From Alloprevotella tannerae (GTDB lineage Bacteria; Bacteroidota; Bacteroidia; Bacteroidales; Bacteroidaceae), in the NCBI GenBank assembly GCA_015259125.1, contig JABZGR010000024.1:1-33983 (forward strand): a stretch of 33,983 bases of DNA, read 5' to 3'. This document shows, in pieces, positions 31,427 through 33,983 of the stretch (the first letter of the stretch is position 1; every line of letters starts with the position of its first letter). The notes beneath the pieces were generated by a model. That model worked only from the letters and a program-made list of their open reading frames with translations, was not told where the DNA came from and ran no database searches. Position numbers and translations under genes: made by a program.

Positions 31427-33607
31427 TTAGTTACCCATTTCTGAAATAAACTTGATGCGGACAAGGCGTATTTCCTCCTCAGAATAATCTTCGCCTAATT
31501 CGTCGATGGCCACTTCTAAATCGTCTGTCTCACTCTTTTTGAAATAGTCGTAGATATCATGGACGTGATCTTCGTCCATAATTTCATTGATAAAGTAGTC
31601 GATGTTGATCTTTGTGCCGGAGTAGACGATACTCTCAACCTCTGAAAGCATTTCATCAAACTCAACGCCGTTAGAGACTGCCAAATCGTCGAGTGCCACC
31701 TTGCGGTCGATGCTCTGAATGATAGCCACCTTAAACTTTGATTTCTTGGGCACGGTGCGAATGCGAATATCCTCCGGGCGCTCTATTTCATTGTCTATAC
31801 AATATTGTTTTATGAGCTGGCAAAACTCATCGCCGTATCGCTTTGCTTTACCTGATCCTACGCCCGGAATGTTTTGTAGTTCGTCTGTCGTCTGTGGGAA
31901 GACGGTAGCCATTGCCTGGAGTGAAGGATCTTGAAAGATTATATAAGGTGGCAAGTTTAATTCTTTAGATTTCTTCTTGCGCAAATCTTTCAGCATTTCA
32001 TATAGCTCCGGCGCCACGGTAGTTTCCGCACCGTTTTGCACCGGTTCGCTTTCTGCCGCATCTTTGTATTCGTGATCTTCCACAATCTTGAAGCTGACCG
32101 GATGAGAGAGAAAATGTTCTCCCTTATCTGTCACATTAAGAATGCCATAGTTGTCAACTTCCTTAGACAAGTAGCCGGCGATCAATCCTTGTCGGATGAC
32201 AGCGTTCCACGTTTTCTCCGAGTAGTTTTCGCCACAACCAAATTCTTCTAATTGCTCGTGCTTGTGAGCCAAGACTTCTTCAGTCTCATTACCCAGCAAG
32301 ATATCTTTTATATAATCGTCGCGAAAATTCTCTCGGACAGCGAGCACAACTTCCAAGACGCGACACAATAAATCTTTTGCTTCCACTTTCTTTTTCGGAT
32401 GTAAGCAATTGTCGCAATTGCCACAGTTCTCTTTTTTATATTCTTCTCCAAAATAATGCAAGAGCATCTTACGGCGACATACAGATGATTCCGCGTAAGC
32501 TGCTGTCTCTTTGAGTAGCAGCCGGCCTATTTCTTGTTCGGCTAGAGGCTTGCCCTCCATAAATTTTTCCAATTTCTTAAGATCGTCTGGAGAGTAGAAG
32601 GCTAAACATACGCCTTCTCCGCCATCGCGGCCTGCACGGCCGGTCTCTTGATAGTAACCCTCCAAACTCTTTGGAATGTCATAATGAATCACAAAGCGCA
32701 CGTCAGGCTTATCTATACCCATACCGAAGGCGATTGTCGCAACAATGATGTCAATTGACTCCATTAAGAAATCGTCCTGCGTTTGCGAGCGCGTTTGCGG
32801 ATCCATTCCTGCGTGATATGCTGCGGCTTTGATGTTGTTGGCGCGAAGCACTTCTGCCAATTCTTCTACTTTCTTACGACTCAGGCAGTAAATAATTCCA
32901 CTCTTGCCTTTGTTATGGTGGATATAAGTGATAATGTCCTTATCAATGTCTTTTGTCTTTGAGCGCACTTCGTAATAGAGGTTGGGGCGGTTGAAGCTGC
33001 TCTTAAACTCTTTGGCATTGAGGATGCCCAAGTTTTTCTTTATATCAAGTCTAACTTTATCCGTTGCCGTAGCTGTGAGTGCAATGACCGGGGCGCGTCC
33101 TATTTCGTCTATGATAGGGCGAATCTTCCTATATTCAGGGCGAAAATCGTGACCCCATTCTGAAATACAATGCGCCTCATCTATTGCATAGAAGGATATT
33201 TTGACCGACCGTAAAAACTCTACCTGTTCGCGCTTTGTCAGGCTTTCCGGAGCGACGTAAAGCAGCTTTGTCTTGCCTGTTCTGATGTCGTCTTTAACCT
33301 GATCTATGGCGCCTTTTGTGAGCGATGAGTTGATAAAATGGGCGATGCCGTCGTCTTCGCTCGTATGGCGGATAGCGTCTACTTGATTCTTCATCAAAGC
33401 AATCAATGGAGAGATAATAATGGCTACGCCGTCCATCAGCAGCGAGGGAAGCTGATAGCAGAGCGATTTGCCGCCACCTGTCGGCATCAATACGAAAACG
33501 TCTTCGCCGTTGAGCAGTGTGCGAATGATAGCTTCTTGGTTGCTCTTGAAAGAGTCGAATCCAAAGTATGATAGCAGTTTTTCTTGTAGATTCAGTTTTC
33601 CGTCCAT
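31427..33607 (-). CDS. recQ: ATP-dependent DNA helicase RecQ
   Basis: A 726-residue superfamily 2 3'-5' helicase for recombination and fork repair. Motif I is PTGGGKS (42-48), motif II DEAH (143-146), motif III ALTATAT, and motif VI YYQETGRAGRDG. The RecQ-C-terminal zinc site uses SSVCRRKMLLHYFG and NCGNCDNC. A winged helix follows, then an HRDC domain (about 535-610, with FPQTTDELQNIPGVG). A further about 110 acidic residues at the end (KVALDDLAVSNGVEFDEMLS, then many Glu/Asp) are longer than in E. coli RecQ but usual for Bacteroidetes. It heads a probable recQ-glnS unit. Confidence 0.97.
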   Translation of the reverse strand: MDGKLNLQEKLLSYFGFDSFKSNQEAIIRTLLNGEDVFVLMPTGGGKSLCYQLPSLLMDGVAIIISPLIALMKNQVDAIRHTSEDDGIAHFINSSLTKGAIDQVKDDIRTGKTKLLYVAPESLTKREQVEFLRSVKISFYAIDEAHCISEWGHDFRPEYRKIRPIIDEIGRAPVIALTATATDKVRLDIKKNLGILNAKEFKSSFNRPNLYYEVRSKTKDIDKDIITYIHHNKGKSGIIYCLSRKKVEELAEVLRANNIKAAAYHAGMDPQTRSQTQDDFLMESIDIIVATIAFGMGIDKPDVRFVIHYDIPKSLEGYYQETGRAGRDGGEGVCLAFYSPDDLKKLEKFMEGKPLAEQEIGRLLLKETAAYAESSVCRRKMLLHYFGEEYKKENCGNCDNCLHPKKKVEAKDLLCRVLEVVLAVRENFRDDYIKDILLGNETEEVLAHKHEQLEEFGCGENYSEKTWNAVIRQGLIAGYLSKEVDNYGILNVTDKGEHFLSHPVSFKIVEDHEYKDAAESEPVQNGAETTVAPELYEMLKDLRKKKSKELNLPPYIIFQDPSLQAMATVFPQTTDELQNIPGVGSGKAKRYGDEFCQLIKQYCIDNEIERPEDIRIRTVPKKSKFKVAIIQSIDRKVALDDLAVSNGVEFDEMLSEVESIVYSGTKINIDYFINEIMDEDHVHDIYDYFKKSETDDLEVAIDELGEDYSEEEIRLVRIKFISEMGN

Positions 33608-33677
33608 TGTAATCCTTCGATACGGTTGCGTTCCTCTTCGTTTTCAACCCTTTCTCTGTTAGCAGTTAGAGAGTTAA

Positions 33678-33974
33678 GTCTTCTCTGAGGGACTATCAGG
33701 AACAAAGTTAAAAAGAACTTTTGAATACGCGGAACTTTCTGCAATTTTTTACGACAAAATCATGCTCCGTAAAAGAAGCATTATCGAGACCATCAACGAT
33801 ATGCTCAAGAACGTGGCACAGATTGTTCATACCCGCCACAGAAGTGTATCAAACTTTATTGTCAACCTTTTGGCTGGAATGGCAGCCTATGCTTTCTACG
33901 ATACAAAACCCTCTATCAATATGGAGTTTGAGATGGAGGGAGAAGCAGAGGTGAAGCAGCGCACACTTTTATAA
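33678..33974 (+). pseudogene. IS982-like transposase, C-terminal remnant
   Basis: A frame open from 33678 to the stop at 33974 reads GTKLKRTFEYAELSAIFYDK, then IMLRKRSIIETINDMLKNV, AQIVHTRHRSVSNFIVNLL and AGMAAYAFYDTKPSI. The DK-x-LLRKR-x-x-IET-x-N-D-x-LKN and HTRHRS-x-x-NF motifs are the last part of the DDE domain of IS982-family transposases, including the catalytic Glu (E in IIET). The first two-thirds, with both catalytic Asp residues, is missing, and the residues before 33696 no longer resemble the family. No inverted repeat can be judged because the window ends 9 bp later. It is on the plus strand, divergent from recQ. Confidence 0.85.
33703..33710 (-). promoter_or_regulatory. Candidate -7 box of recQ
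   Basis: TAACTTTG on the minus strand matches TAnnTTTG, 96 bp before the recQ ATG. It lies at the broken edge of the transposase remnant. No TTTG is found at the usual -33 distance. Confidence 0.45.
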
Positions 33975-33983
33975 AACATACTT

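Overview
The window looks like chromosome from a Bacteroidales bacterium, probably Prevotellaceae (Prevotella/Alloprevotella-like; inference). The reasons are Bacteroidetes promoters of the form TTTG-N18/20-TAnnTTTG, Bacteroidetes-type genes (a DAHP synthase/chorismate mutase fusion, a TonB-dependent receptor with an OMP_b-brl_3-type barrel, a TamB homologue, a DUF6078 protein), candidate type IX secretion cargo, and the near absence of clear Shine-Dalgarno sites. Most of the window is core genome.

Layout. 1-1.25 kb: an AT-rich two-gene cassette (membrane protein and DUF6078 protein, joined by a TAATG overlap) beyond the dnaK terminator. 1.3-3.2 kb: dnaK. 3.2-3.76 kb: spacer with a direct repeat upstream of dnaK and a 4 x 21-bp palindromic array. 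3.76-5.8 kb: a DEDDh exonuclease and, divergently, a FucP-type sugar permease. 5.9-8.4 kb: TonB-dependent receptor. 8.7-11.8 kb: shikimate genes, with aroF-type DAHP synthase/chorismate mutase on one strand and, divergently, a small unknown gene, a hotdog thioesterase and aroB. 11.9-14.2 kb: a compact redox operon of an exported FMN-binding protein, an FMN-binding/NosR-NapH-like membrane protein and a membrane-anchored nitroreductase. 15.1-15.8 kb: DUF554 membrane protein. 16.2-19.6 kb: two secreted proteins with C-termini resembling type IX sorting domains. 20.3-22.1 kb: tRNA-Thr(UGU), a candidate SRP RNA just upstream of it, and the CCA-adding enzyme. 22.2-23.6 kb: a small winged-helix protein and a family 2 glycosyltransferase. 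23.6-28 kb: tamB. 28.3-33.6 kb: recQ, glnS and a TPR protein. 33.7-34 kb: the 3' remnant of an IS982-like transposase next to the recQ promoter.

The most unusual signal is in the spacers. Three separate intergenic regions (about 14.77, 20.0 and 28.2 kb) each carry four dyad-symmetric elements whose symmetry axes lie exactly 22 bp apart. The arms differ from unit to unit but largely stay complementary. A fourth, related-looking array (about 3.6 kb) has a 21-bp period. No standard feature class explains these arrays. The second point of interest is the three-gene operon with two covalent-flavinylation motifs, which looks like a route for electrons across the inner membrane to an exported nitroreductase-fold enzyme.
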